NCBI GenBank assembly: GCA_038093515.1 | Contig: JBBPSI010000050.1 | Location: 81,526-145,525, forward strand | Length of the DNA stretch: 64,000 nt | From: Butyriboletus loyo | Lineage: Eukaryota > Basidiomycota > Agaricomycetes > Boletales > Boletaceae | Reading direction: 5' to 3' | Part shown: positions 12,758-22,567 of the stretch, piece by piece | Position numbering within the stretch: the first letter of the stretch is position 1 | Layout of the letters: every line of letters begins with the position of its first letter | Position numbers and translations under genes: made by a program | The notes under the pieces: generated by a model | The model's input: the letters and a program-made list of their open reading frames with translations, nothing else | Told to the model about the DNA's origin: nothing | Database searches by the model: none

Positions 12758-12976
12758 CGTGGCGTTTGTAAAGTGGGACGGTTTCTGTGCGCTGCTGTAC
12801 GTGTGTACACCCATTCTCTCTCCATCTCCTCTCCGTTTGTCCCCAAGCTTTTCTGTGTCACGTGTGTATTGCTAGATGAGTTTGTATGATGTGACATCGC
12901 TGTAATGATACCTTTCGTTCTGGTTCTTCGACTGAAAAAGTCGAGCAACGCCCGTTTCTAACGTACGCGGACACGA
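12758..12976. other. Convergent 3' ends of SMC4 and the kinase gene
   Basis: A 219-bp tail-to-tail gap that must hold both polyadenylation regions. No distinct AATAAA signal stands out, and there is no gene. Confidence 0.4.
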
Positions 12977-14777
12977 TCATAAAACGACACCACCCCTGCT
13001 CGTTATATGCCTCTGCAACAGCTCCCCCAGCGTACACGTTCGTCCTTCCAAAGTGAACGTGTGCGTCACCGATTGAGCGTCCGTCACCCACGGAGGATGT
13101 TGCCCGGTACGATCATCATCTGCGGGTAACACCAATCCTGGTTCGGCTCTGAACCAGGGATGACGAAGGGCGTCTGAAGGGTGGAGTCGGCGAGCGGGTT
13201 CGTACACGAGGAAGCGGTGGATGAGGTCGAGCGGGGAGGGGCCGGGATCGGGGCCGGGCACATGTGTGCGCGTGTCGAGGGAGATGCAGATGTTCGAGGT
13301 CGACGGAGGCAAGTTGGGGAGGAGCGGTGACAAATCCACCGCGTCGGCGTCGACAAAGGACACCTTGTTTGCATCCGGGAGGGTCAGGAAAGACTGGCGA
13401 CCCGATCCGACAAAGGAGACAGAACGACCGCGACCGCCATCGCCATCGCCATCGCCATCACCATCGTCACCGCGAAATGCAACGCGACGAAAACAAAGGA
13501 CGTACGTGATCGAGAGCAAGCGTTGAGCGCGTAGATGGGGGACGGAACGGGGGGAAAGGGAAGCGACGTACCGGCCAGGTATCTTTGTTGGGCGTGCCAC
13601 GCACTCTGAAGATACTCCACGCGAGCCCGATCTCGCCACGCGTTCCATCGAAGAGACTCGTTCGTGTCCAGCGACCCGTCGGTATGCCTGAACGTGGACG
13701 TGTTCCCTGCGGTATGACGAATTGCGTCGGGGGTGGTGTGGGTGTACGCGGTTCGGCGCTCGATTCGGATTCGGATTCGGATTCGGATGTGTGGTCGGAT
13801 CTCAGAAACGAGAGATCCTCGTCATCCTCGTCTTCGTCGGTTTGTAAACGTAGAGAGGTGAAGAACTCGGAAAAGGTGACGCCAAGGCTCCATGCGTCGA
13901 TGGCAAAGGCATCGTACGTCCGCGGACCAAAAAGTAGTTCTGGGGCACGATAGTGGCTATGTGTATACGCACGGGAGAGGAGCGTGCGTCAGTGCCCACG
14001 AGGAACTGCAGGGAAGACAGAACGGGACGTCACGCACCCCGTCGACACTTCAAAGTACATTCGCGCTGCAGATTCGGGCCACAGATCTCTCACTTTCGCA
14101 GCGTCATCTTCGCCCACCCGAAAAGCGATCCCAAAGTCTATGAGCTTTGCACACCCCGAAGCAGTCAAGAGAACGTTGCCTGGCTTGATATCCCGGTGTG
14201 CGATCTGGACTTGTTCGCTGTGGAGGTAACTCACTCCACAGAGGATTTGAAAGAGGATCGACTTTGCAAGGACGACGAACTGGACCTCGCGTGGGGTGGG
14301 TGAGGGTGAGATGGTGTTTCCAAACGAGATGATGGGGTGTGGAGAGAATCTGGAGGATCGAAGTAGCTCTTCGAGGTAGTAGGGGACGCATGGCATCCAA
14401 AAGCACAGATTTTGCGATCGTGGGGATGGTTGTTGCTTTACGAATGAGATGATCTAAGGACGCAAGGGTCAGATCAGGGCATACGGATGCACGTAGTATT
14501 CAGGGACGAGGTAACGTACGTTTATATGCGAGAGGGAAGCAAGTAGACGGACCTCCTTGATGATGTCGTGAGGTTCTTTGGCATGCGTCGTGGTGGACGT
14601 CTTGACCGCGACGAACCGAGGGCCATCTGGCAGATCGGACTCGATGCGGGTCACGGTGGATGTAGGGCCATCGTATATGATTTCCTGGGAGCGAACAGGA
14701 TCAGTACCTGGACTCGGATCGTCCATGTGTCTACCCACAGCATCGTCCGAATCATCGCCGTCGTCGTCGAAAGTCAT
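12977..14777 (-). CDS. CMGC/CDK-like serine/threonine protein kinase
   Basis: Four exons, 14777-14520, 14453-14038, 13956-13572 and 13393-12977, give 491 aa with phase kept at each junction. Kinase motifs are VAVK (Lys59), HRDIKPGN (172-179), LIDFG (DFG at 192-194), a HYRAPELLFGP activation-segment end completed across intron 2 (APE about 229-231), DAWSLGVTFSEF, GTPNKDTWP and HPWF. GTPNKDTWP and the short APE-to-WSLG spacing point to the CDK/CAK branch, such as Csk1-type CDK-activating kinases; this assignment is an inference. The Gly-rich loop is not recognisable (IIYDGPTSTVTRI). A Ser/Glu/Asp-rich insert sits between the WSLG motif and GTPNKDTWP. Intron 3 (13394-13571) holds a GATGGC-type microsatellite. 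The substrate is unknown. Confidence 0.85.
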
Positions 14778-14999
14778 CGATGTCCTTCGAGTTGGTCAAG
14801 GTGGTTAACCTCAAACCATTATTGTGGCCGTCGAATGCTACGTAAGAGTATGACTCGTCCACCGCGGATGGAGACAGACGGTCTAGGAAAAACCCAGCTC
14901 AGAAAGCCGCTATTACACATTCGACACTCTGGCCTCGACCCCATTCTCCATCTCGTACATCACTAAGTACTACATCACCGTCAATCTAATATTTCTACA
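14778..14999. promoter_or_regulatory. Divergent promoter, kinase and ankyrin-repeat gene
   Basis: The start codons of the flanking genes are 222 bp apart in divergent orientation, so both promoters are expected here. No clear TATA box or named factor site is visible. Confidence 0.4.
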
Positions 15000-15974
15000 A
15001 TGGCCATGGATGACGAGCACCGGACGCTCCTCAGTAAGTGCTCCCTAGCCATCATCGTAGTCGCGATCCGTCTGATGGATCGTGTTCGCAGATAAACAAC
15101 TGCTAGCAGCGGCCCGACAAGATGGAAACGTCGAGGAACTGTTGACCAGCGGCGATTACAGAGATTCAGAAGACGAAGACAGCTTTCTTTTCGACATCAA
15201 CTGCACCGATTTGTAGGTCCCCCCTCAGGTTCCTGTACCGAGTTCAGCACCGCTCAACGTTGCTCGGGATGAGTATAGGTCACGAAACACGCGTTCGCAC
15301 CCCCGTTCTATGCTGCAACCGATCTAGCGCTGATATCCCGTCCTCTCGTTCTCATCAGCTCTCCATCTCGCGTACGTAGCTCATCACGTCCTCTCCCCAT
15401 CATCTTACTCAACGTACACGGTTGCATTGGGATGGCGTTCGACCTTGCGTCTCACATCCATCATCCATCCTCTATTGCAGCGTCTTGAGCGGTTCCATCG
15501 AGAACGTGAACCTCCTCATCGAAGCCTGCGGCTGCGACGTCGATCCCCAGAATTCCACAGGCGATACACCCCTCCACCTCGCCGTCCAGATCAACGATCG
15601 CGAGACCCGTCACGCGGTCGTATCCGCTCTCGTCGAGACCGCGGGCGCTGTCGAATCGTACGTGCTTTCAATTTTCATCGCTTGGATGGCGTGCCCTACT
15701 ACACAACCTGACCTTTTGCGTGTGTTTCTTGACGGGTCTCATCAGTATCCGGTTGACCAACAAGGCGGGTCAGACGCCAAACAACCTTGCGAAAATTTAC
15801 TGTCCGAATGATACGGAAGTGAATTCCTTGACGACCTCACCTGCGCGAAATGTGAGCGCCCTCCTCGACGAAGATGATATTGCAAGTGGTGAGTCTGGCT
15901 CACCCGCCCCCCCTCTCTCTGTGTGCACTGATCACATGTTCTAAGGCGGTGAGGATGGTTTTGAGTCTGAATGA
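15000..15974 (+). CDS. Small ankyrin-repeat protein (similar to yeast YCR051W type)
   Basis: Seven exons, 15000-15033, 15092-15212, 15279-15292, 15359-15371, 15481-15657, 15746-15888 and 15946-15974, total 531 nt and 176 aa. Two are micro-exons of 14 and 13 nt. They are required to rebuild the first ankyrin helix pair, NTPLHLAVLSGSIENVNLLI. A second repeat follows with GDTPLHLAVQ, then a partial third (LTNKAGQTPNNLA). The protein opens with LLNKQLLAAARQDGNVEELL and ends in an acidic DDIASGGEDGFESE tail. I recall this layout in conserved fungal ankyrin proteins related to YCR051W; their molecular role is not well defined. Phase is consistent at all six introns. The main uncertainty is the two micro-exons, which rest on frame and homology alone. 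Confidence 0.82.
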
Positions 15975-16287
15975 ATGACTAGACGGCATCACACCATCAT
16001 GGTCCACGGAAGGTTGTGTACTGGCTTATCATGTCATGGTCTATAGAAAAATGGGCTGGCGACTGGGGCATGCTTCCTCGGTTACTCAACACTCAGACCA
16101 AACCATCGGAGGATCTTGTTATCGAGAAGTCAGCTGTACAGTGATTGGCTCTAAAAATACGCAAGGCAAGGAAGGGGGTGAAGTATGTTCTCCGTTAGTG
16201 TCAGGGGGACTGGCAAATACTGGCCACCCATATAGGCACCGAACTGCATCCATGGAGAAATGACATCAAGGGGATAGGCTAGGCGAA
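15975..16287. other. No gene seen
   Basis: This is the 3' flank of the ankyrin gene and the downstream side of a P450 fragment. No coding-like frame with recognisable motifs and no repeat of the array is evident. Confidence 0.4.
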
Positions 16288-16720
16288 TTATGGCGAATCT
16301 CGCTTTCTGAACAACACGTTGACCGTACTAGAGTCGGCTATGATCGAAGATCCGATGTACAAGCTCCGCGGACGAGTCACGTTCTCCTCCAACTTGACAT
16401 CGTACGCCGTGACGATATGGGCCAACATCGTTTTGAGTTCACCTGCGGCAAAGAAACGGCCAGGACTAGTAAGCAATTCAAAGCGGAATCAATACGGGTT
16501 TATGTATGGCGATCAGCGAGGGTGATACCACGCATGTCGACCGATTCCAAACGACAGGTACATCATGGGAGGGTGACGACGAACTGGCGTCTTCCTCATC
16601 CTTTTCTGCAAACCGGAACGGATCAAACACCGCTGGGGTTTCGTATGACCGTGATCTAATAAGGATTCTAAAGAGACGGCGATCTCACCTCCGATTCGTG
16701 GCTTCCACGAACGAAAGCTC
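16288..16720 (-). pseudogene. Cytochrome P450 3' fragment
   Basis: The last two exons of a P450 like the intact gene at 17322-19448. The right part gives ETPAVFDPFRFAEKDEED in one frame and LSFGIGRHA in another, so it is frameshifted. The left part, after an intron, gives PGRFFAAGELKTMLAHIV and ends VLFRKRDSP. Nothing upstream of the meander region remains here. It is a dead fragment lying tail-side of the intact copy on the same strand, probably left by tandem duplication. Confidence 0.85.
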
Positions 16721-16739
16721 GTCGTTGCTCGTGCCATTT

Positions 16740-17321
16740 GTGGCGACTGCCAGCGAGCTCGATATCAATTTCGGCTTCTCAGAAATGCCACAGGACCTCG
16801 GTGTCAAAAAGCCAGGCCTGAGGTCATGGCCATACAGCTTCCACCATCAACTAGGTCTTCTCGTCTCCATCAAAGCCATGAGCCGGTTCACTGAGGACTT
16901 TCCCGATGACAATAATCTGACTCCTCCTTGGACACTTTCTGCGCATTTGACGGAATGTTTGGGCGAGTGTGGATGGATGGACCACGGGCATGGTGCACTC
17001 CATCGTCACTGATAATCCTGTATGATAGACGTCCTACAAGGCTGTGCGCAGCAACAAAACACCGAATCCGACATGCGGGCCACATTGATTGGGACTTCTG
17101 AGACTACATCTCAAACTCCGAAAGCTCCATAAGCTCAATGTTCACAATGTCCAAACAAAATTGTGCATAGCGTACCCTGACATAATTGGCATCAGCCCCG
17201 ACTGGAGGGTCAGCACATTATTGGCACGGATGATGTGGGTTCCGTGGGGATAAACACAAGGTCCTGTTGAACACCTACGATATCAGACATCCATCATACA
17301 TCGACAACGTCCACTCCCGTC
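16740..17321. repeat. P450 3'-flank repeat, copy 1 (partner 43570-44385)
   Basis: This stretch is closely similar to 43570-44385. Shared landmarks include the SIKAMSRFTEDFPD-coding segment (about 16868-16910 and 43690-43735), CTACAAGGCTGTGCGCAGCA (17034 and 44036) and CTACGATATCAGACATC. In both places it lies immediately 3' of a minus-strand P450, so the duplication carried gene plus flank. I do not recognise a functional gene in it. Confidence 0.75.
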
Positions 17322-19448
17322 CTAGCGAGCCCGCTTTCTAAACATCACTCTGGCCGTGGAGTTCGCCGCGATCACAGACCCGATGTGCAAGCTCCGTGGA
17401 CGAGTCGTATTCTCCTCTAGCTTGACATCGTACGTCGTGACGATATGGGCCAACATCGTTTTGAGTTCAGCTGCGGCAAAGAATCGACCAGGACTAGTGA
17501 AGAAAAAATCAGTACAGGTGTGAATGGTGAATGGTGACGGACGAGCGCACCACGCATGTCGACCGTGTCCAAAGGGTAAATATGCAGAGGAGGTTGCGAC
17601 AAACTGATGCTTCGCGCCTGCCTCGTCAGCTTCGCCCACGTTTGCGAACCGGAACGGATTAAACACCTCCGCGTTTTCGTACAACGCGTCGTCGTAATGC
17701 AACGCTAAGAGACCCGCCTTGATCCTAGTACCTTTCGGGATCAACGTCCCATCGGAGAACATAAAATCCTTTTTGGCCTTGCGCGCTAAGCCCACTGGAG
17801 AACGAAAGTGGATATGAATTACTAGTGCAATGTACAGGAAAGAAAAAGGAGGGAAGTGACTTACACATGTCGACGCCCTCCATGCGTATACTCTCCCTAA
17901 GGAAACTGTCGATTTTGCGCATCTTGCCCAAGGACGTTTTCGACCATCCCTCTTTCTCGACGATAGCATCGACTTCCTCGCGGAGCGGCTGCACATACTG
18001 AGGGTTCGTCACTAGGTTGTAGAGCGCGCTTGTGAAAACCTGAAGTTCAGATGACCAAAGGACCAAGGCAGGATCACAATGTCACACATACATTGGATGA
18101 CGTCTATATAATGAATAAGGTGAATCATACTTGGATACAACGGCAGGCACTCACATGAATAGCAGCAAAGTTGATTGTCAGCACGCGGTTCGTCAAGTCT
18201 TCAACCGTGACATTTGGACCCCCTTCATCCATCAGCCATGACAGAAAGTCATGCTACAAAAAGAATGAACATGATGCCACCCGCAAATAAGGCGGACCAA
18301 CAGGTTTTTCAATCCAGTCCTTCCCATACTCATTCGAATATTTCCGTCGCTCTTCAATAATCGGACGAAGATGCTCCACACCCCGCCTGGTGTGCTTAGG
18401 GACGTTTGTAACAAAACGGGCAGCTAGACTGTCAAGAATATGAGGACAGCTCCGTGGGCAGTCAATCGTCAGCGACGTACGGTTTCAGAAATTTCGGAAA
18501 ACAACGGATAAAAAGAGCGCCTACGACGACATCGATAGTATATTGAATGTTGAGAGCCACGAAATCCGGATTACGACCTACAGTGAAGGCTCGAAAAATG
18601 CAAGCATAACAAAAGGAAATACATACACGCTGGAAGACCAACGAATGATCTGTTACTAGCCCTGCATATGATATGTTGAACAATCCTCAATGCTGGAACA
18701 CTCTTCCACTCTATGTCATCCATTATGAGCAACTTGCCATTTTTGATGACGCGAAACATGTTACCATTATCTTTGAGATCCAAAATCTCATCGAAAGCCG
18801 TAACGATCTCATCCCTTAACTCGGGATACAATATCCCGATCTTACGAGTGAGCTGTGAGCGCACCACTGTAACATGGTAGGGATTGTCGTGAACGTTGAA
18901 GCCCATCGTGAACTCGAAATTAAGGTCCTGTCCGTGATCCTCCGTCAGGAAACGCATAGCGACAAACTGAAAGACACGTTTCTTACTTCATCGGTAGCGT
19001 CCCGAAACGAAAGTTCATCCTCGCCGGCATTTCGCAGTTCTTCAATATGTGCACGCCTGGTTACGACGACGACCCAGTGGTGCACAGTTGCAACCTTGAA
19101 CGGGGCACTTTTGTGCTGAAATTACCCATGGAGGTTGGTTACAGTACCGAAGTAGAACGACGTTGCTCGCCTTTCTGTATCCCTCTCGGATCACATCTGT
19201 AGCATTAGTCATGTACTCAATGACAGCCCACCACGAGTCAAGCCAACCACTCGATCCGACGGTCGAAAACGCATTTAGCTGAACAAAAAAAGGATGAGAA
19301 CGTTACGAAACGGGGATGCAGTGCGACTTACATTTGGACGCTTGGACAACTGCCAGTGGACAATCCCGATGATGGCTGCAGTAACACCTGCGATAACATA
19401 CACAACGGGCACGCCTGCAGGTGGCCCAACTGGCACCGTCCACTGCAT
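17322..19448 (-). CDS. Cytochrome P450 monooxygenase, full length by reconstruction
   Basis: Twelve exons join in phase to 505 aa: 19448-19332, 19278-19171, 19115-18987, 18927-18765, 18710-18627, 18577-18481, 18428-18302, 18253-18155, 18103-18092, 18039-17865, 17785-17551, 17493-17322. Residues about 13-32 form a membrane anchor. The I-helix reads NFAAIHTSSN and depends on the 12-nt exon 9. The K-helix ExxR is in FLRESIRM, then FNPFRF, and the haem site FGHGRHACPGRFFA with Cys449, whose codon is split TG|T across intron 11. It should be an ER-bound haem-thiolate oxygenase. The overall look is that of fungal ent-kaurene-oxidase-like P450s, but the substrate is unknown. Intron 2 needs a GC donor (AAG|GCGAGC), so the copy may be marginal. 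It is the only full-length P450 of this family in the window. Confidence 0.82.
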
Positions 19449-19449
19449 T

Positions 19450-20035
19450 CCGGGGAGCCGAGGTTATGTATCCATTATAACGCGCATGCATTTTATACGT
19501 CCTACACTCCAATGAAACCGATGCCACGTATGATGCATTGATGCATAGTTGAACCCCTAGTATACTCGGCGATATCCGCCGTAGCACATTATGTCGATAA
19601 CGGCATCTGCGGCCAGGGGTCAAGTCCATCTGAAAAGGTCATATTGCGATCCGTTAATAACGCGACACTGTGTAACAACTCGGAGTGTCTGGTAGGCAGG
19701 CATTCGTTGGATATGTGATGCCGCAGCGATGCCCATTTCCCGTCGAACCCCGGCGCTAAGGATATTTGCTTACTAGGGACAGGAGAAAGAGAAATCCGGG
19801 ACATGTTTGGGGTTGTGCTTGGACATGCTAAAGAAACGCACAACCTAGACAACGACGCAGCAGAGTAATCAGAAATCGAGAGCTGAGACGAACTCTGGAA
19901 GGTTGTAGTCATGGACATCGGCAGGCTGAGGGTTACCAAGGTGGTAAAGGCCCATGTCCTCAATGTCTGGCGGAGTGGTAATCGACATCGTTCCCCTCTG
20001 CTGGTCATCGTAGTAGATGAAGCATTGTTATCCAA
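19450..20035 (-). repeat. Inverted dispersed repeat, copy 1 (partner about 61700-62570)
   Basis: Read on the minus strand, this matches 61700-62570 read on the plus strand. Shared segments include CAGATGGACTTGACCC, the stretch around CCGTTATCGACATAA, TGTAGGACGTATAAAATGCATGC, and a coding-like AACCTTCCAGAGT...TCAGCTCTCGATTTCTGATTACTC segment. The copy here lacks about 200 bp present in the right copy. Its edge lies directly against the 5' end of the P450 gene, so part of the P450 promoter may be repeat-derived. It could be an LTR or other element fragment, since the right copy precedes a gag-like ORF. Confidence 0.65.
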
Positions 20036-20111
20036 CCATAACTTCAGCTGCTAAAACAGGCACAAGTTCGATCATAGATGTTTCGGCAGGTGCGCACGCA
20101 CGGATCCAACG

Positions 20112-20600
20112 GTTGTTTCGTCTACCATTTGGGGCCTCCGAGTTTCGGCAAACGTCAAGTCTTTACTTTCGGTCTCTTTCTTCAAGTTTGATCTTAATTT
20201 GGGTTGACTCTAAATATTGACGTGGCCATTGTGTGGGAGTTCGTGGAGACCGGATGGTGTTATGAACGCTGGCGACGTTCACTGCCACCGTACAGTCCAA
20301 TCGAAGTTGTTTCGTCTACCATTTGGGGCCTCCGAGTCCTGGCAAACGTCAAGTCTTTACTTTTCGTGTAAGCACGCTGGCTTACCTAGGTCCGGTAACT
20401 AGTACATAAACCGTGATACTGAATGGTTTCCATTCAGTATTTCTGCCATTTGCTGTAGCTGCTATGCGCGGCGGTCTTGCCATCCGGTCTCAAATTTCTT
20501 CGAGTTTGATCTTAATTTGGGTTGGCTCTAAATATTGATGTGGCCACTGTGTGGGAGTTCGCAGAGACCGAATGGTGTTATGAGTGCTGGCGACGTTCAG
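20112..20600. repeat. Interleaved direct repeat A-B-A'-B'
   Basis: Unit A (GTTGTTTCGTCTACCATTTG...) occurs at about 20112-20169 and 20306-20364. Unit B (CAAGTTTGATCTTAATTTGG...GCTGGCGACGTTCA) occurs at about 20183-20281 and 20501-20600. A-B looks tandemly duplicated, and about 120 bp then entered between A' and B'. No coding capacity is recognised. Confidence 0.75.
20416..20440. other. Perfect 11-bp hairpin in the insert between A' and B'
   Basis: ATACTGAATGG, a TTT loop, then CCATTCAGTAT form a perfect 11-bp stem. A second short inverted repeat, GTAAGC(N6)GCTTAC, lies about 45 bp to the left. Both sit in the extra segment that separates repeat A' from B'. The origin is unknown, possibly a small transposon footprint. 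Confidence 0.6.
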
Positions 20601-20645
20601 GGGATTTAACCTGTCCAGAAACATCAATGGCGAGTCCCACTCAGG

Positions 20646-22339
20646 TAGTGATGGAGCGGTCCGGTCCTGAACGCCGGTTTGAACCGGACTTTTGAAGAAC
20701 CGAACGCGAGTTCAGTTGACGGTTTGTTCCTTACGGTGAACCGAACGTTAAGATACGTTCGCGTTCACCTATTGCAGGGCTTAGATTTTGCGTTACGAAC
20801 TCGTCCAGACGCGTTCGAACGTTAGCAGACCATGCGTATTACATAATAATTAATATTTGACCGTCTGTCGTGGGCAAATGATCAACGCTTCAAGTTCGAC
20901 CATCCGAACTCAGTGATAGCTTTGTCTCAAGAACTCAAAGACTGCAAACTACCTTTCTTTGCACAACATGAGTCTCCCTTGCTGTTGTTAACCTCCCGAT
21001 TTTTTCCAAACAAGAGTGCGTGTGGTGCAAGATAGTACAAATCACTCTCGGAGGCTGGTGGTTTCCCCCTCACGGCTAATCATATCTGACGAACTCGCAG
21101 AAATATTCATGCAAATCACTTTCAGAGGCTTGTATTTGCCCTCAGCCCCTATCTCAGGCTAATGGCAAGCTTCAGCTTGTGTATATAGGTGAGTGCTCTC
21201 GTCCCATCGGGCCCGCTCATGGTTGCCCCTGCGGTGTCGTCCGGTGCCCGGTGCGCAGTCGGTCCTTGCCGCCGATTACTGGATGCCACTCAGATCCAAT
21301 TCTTCTACGGTGTCGATGATGATGTCCCACTCTCGTTCTATTACAGTACTCGAATTTCTCGCACAACACTGGGAGGACTTCGCTGTGAATCCTCAATATA
21401 ACGACCTTCACGTTGGGCTTGAAAATCTTACCAAGTGGTATCGTAGCACAGACGAGTCTGATGCATACTTCGTAACCGTGGGTTTGTTAATCTACGTCCC
21501 TTTCAGTACCCACACAATCTAATTGTTATCCTGATTTCAGATATTACCTTACTAGTACACCATCAGTCCAAACCAGGTTCGCACCACCCAACCACTCGCC
21601 ACTGTACTATGACCCATTGACAACGTTCTTAGTGGTCCGCACCAGCTCTGGCTCCATTCAATATAGGCATGCATGGATGCAACAGGCTATTCAAGCCAAC
21701 GAACTTGCACAAAGTTCTTCCAATCCATGAGCCGAGCTGACCTTGTATCTCTTGAACCCATTGGAAGAGGATATTGGTGGTGACATTGTGTGGGGGCCCG
21801 AGGTAAGTTTTTTGTTGTGTTTCGGAGCCGTGGCCACACTTATAAGTGTATCCTCAGCCTCATTCTATTCAGTACTCAACTCTCTTCCGGGTGGCCCGTG
21901 ATTATCTTGTTATTCATGGGTCTGCAACTCCCTCTGAGCGGGCATTTTCATCTGGCAGACTCACGGGTACTTCTCGTCGCAACCGGCTCGCTCCACATAT
22001 CTTCGAAGCCCTACAGCTATTGAAAGGTGGTTACCAGAACAGGCATATTGAGGCGGTAGCTGAGGCAGACGCCCATGCATCCAAAGCAGCACTGTTCAAG
22101 GGATTCGTGTCCAGGGAGTCTGATATAGATAATATGTCTGTGTAAATACTAGTCCCGTTGCCTTGTTCAAGTGACAATGGTCGTTATGCGTATTCATGAT
22201 ACCTGAACGCGAACCGAACGCATGGTCACGTTCACTGCCCGTTGCGTTCAGCGTTCCCGAATATGGGTGGACCGAACGTGCCGTTCAGTTCAACGAAAAC
22301 CATTCAAGAACCGGACCAGACCGGACCCCTCCATCACTA
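20646..22339 (+). mobile_element. hAT-family DNA transposon, 1.7 kb, defective
   Basis: The ends are inverted repeats: TAGTGATGGAGCGGTCCGGTC at the left (20646-20666) and its reverse complement with one mismatch at the right (22319-22339). Both are flanked by a direct CTCAGG (20640-20645 and 22340-22345), a candidate target duplication although hAT elements usually make 8 bp. Subterminal zones are full of GAACCGAACG-like motifs in both orientations, as expected for hAT transposase binding. The interior encodes only C-terminal transposase pieces, so the element is non-autonomous. Confidence 0.85.
21193..22145 (+). pseudogene. hAT transposase C-terminal remnant with dimerisation domain
   Basis: Segments in order are EFLAQHWEDF...LENLTKWYRSTDESDAYFV, a degenerate stretch with stops, ELTLYLLNPLEEDIGGDIVWGPE, an intron-like gap (about 21803-21870), then YSTLFRVARDYLVIHGSATP followed by SERAFSSGRLTGTSRRNRL. 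The last part is the hAT C-terminal dimerisation domain, with its hallmark ATP-SERAFS-G arrangement. The catalytic N-terminal half, including the DDE region and BED zinc finger, is missing. It cannot encode an active transposase. Confidence 0.85.
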
Positions 22340-22344
22340 CTCAG

Positions 22345-22567
22345 GGGGAACGTCGCTATCATGGTGCTATCGGTGATGGTAGGAACGTTCTTCTGACTGA
22401 GCAGAAAGACTTCGTGTGGTAGGGACTTGTCATCGTATACCTTGCTTTTTCCGGTCCACTTCAATATACACCATCGCATCGGTTCCGCCGGAGCGTGCGA
22501 CGTATGCATAGATACTACACGTGCGTTCCCATAGTTCACATGGGATACACAAGCCTACTTTCCCGGA
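22345..22567. other. 5' flank of the plus-strand P450 pseudogene
   Basis: No gene seen. The last 35 bp before the ATG at 22568 (GGGATACACAAGCCTACTTTCCCGGAATGCAG) match the flank of the intact P450 (GGATACATAACCTCGGCTCCCCGGAATGCAG), so upstream sequence was duplicated too. Confidence 0.5.

Noticed and set aside
16506..17012. A 168-codon plus-strand open frame.
   Set aside because: It is antisense to a P450 fragment at its left and runs into the P450 3'-flank repeat. The partner copy at 43.6 kb shares only part of the frame.
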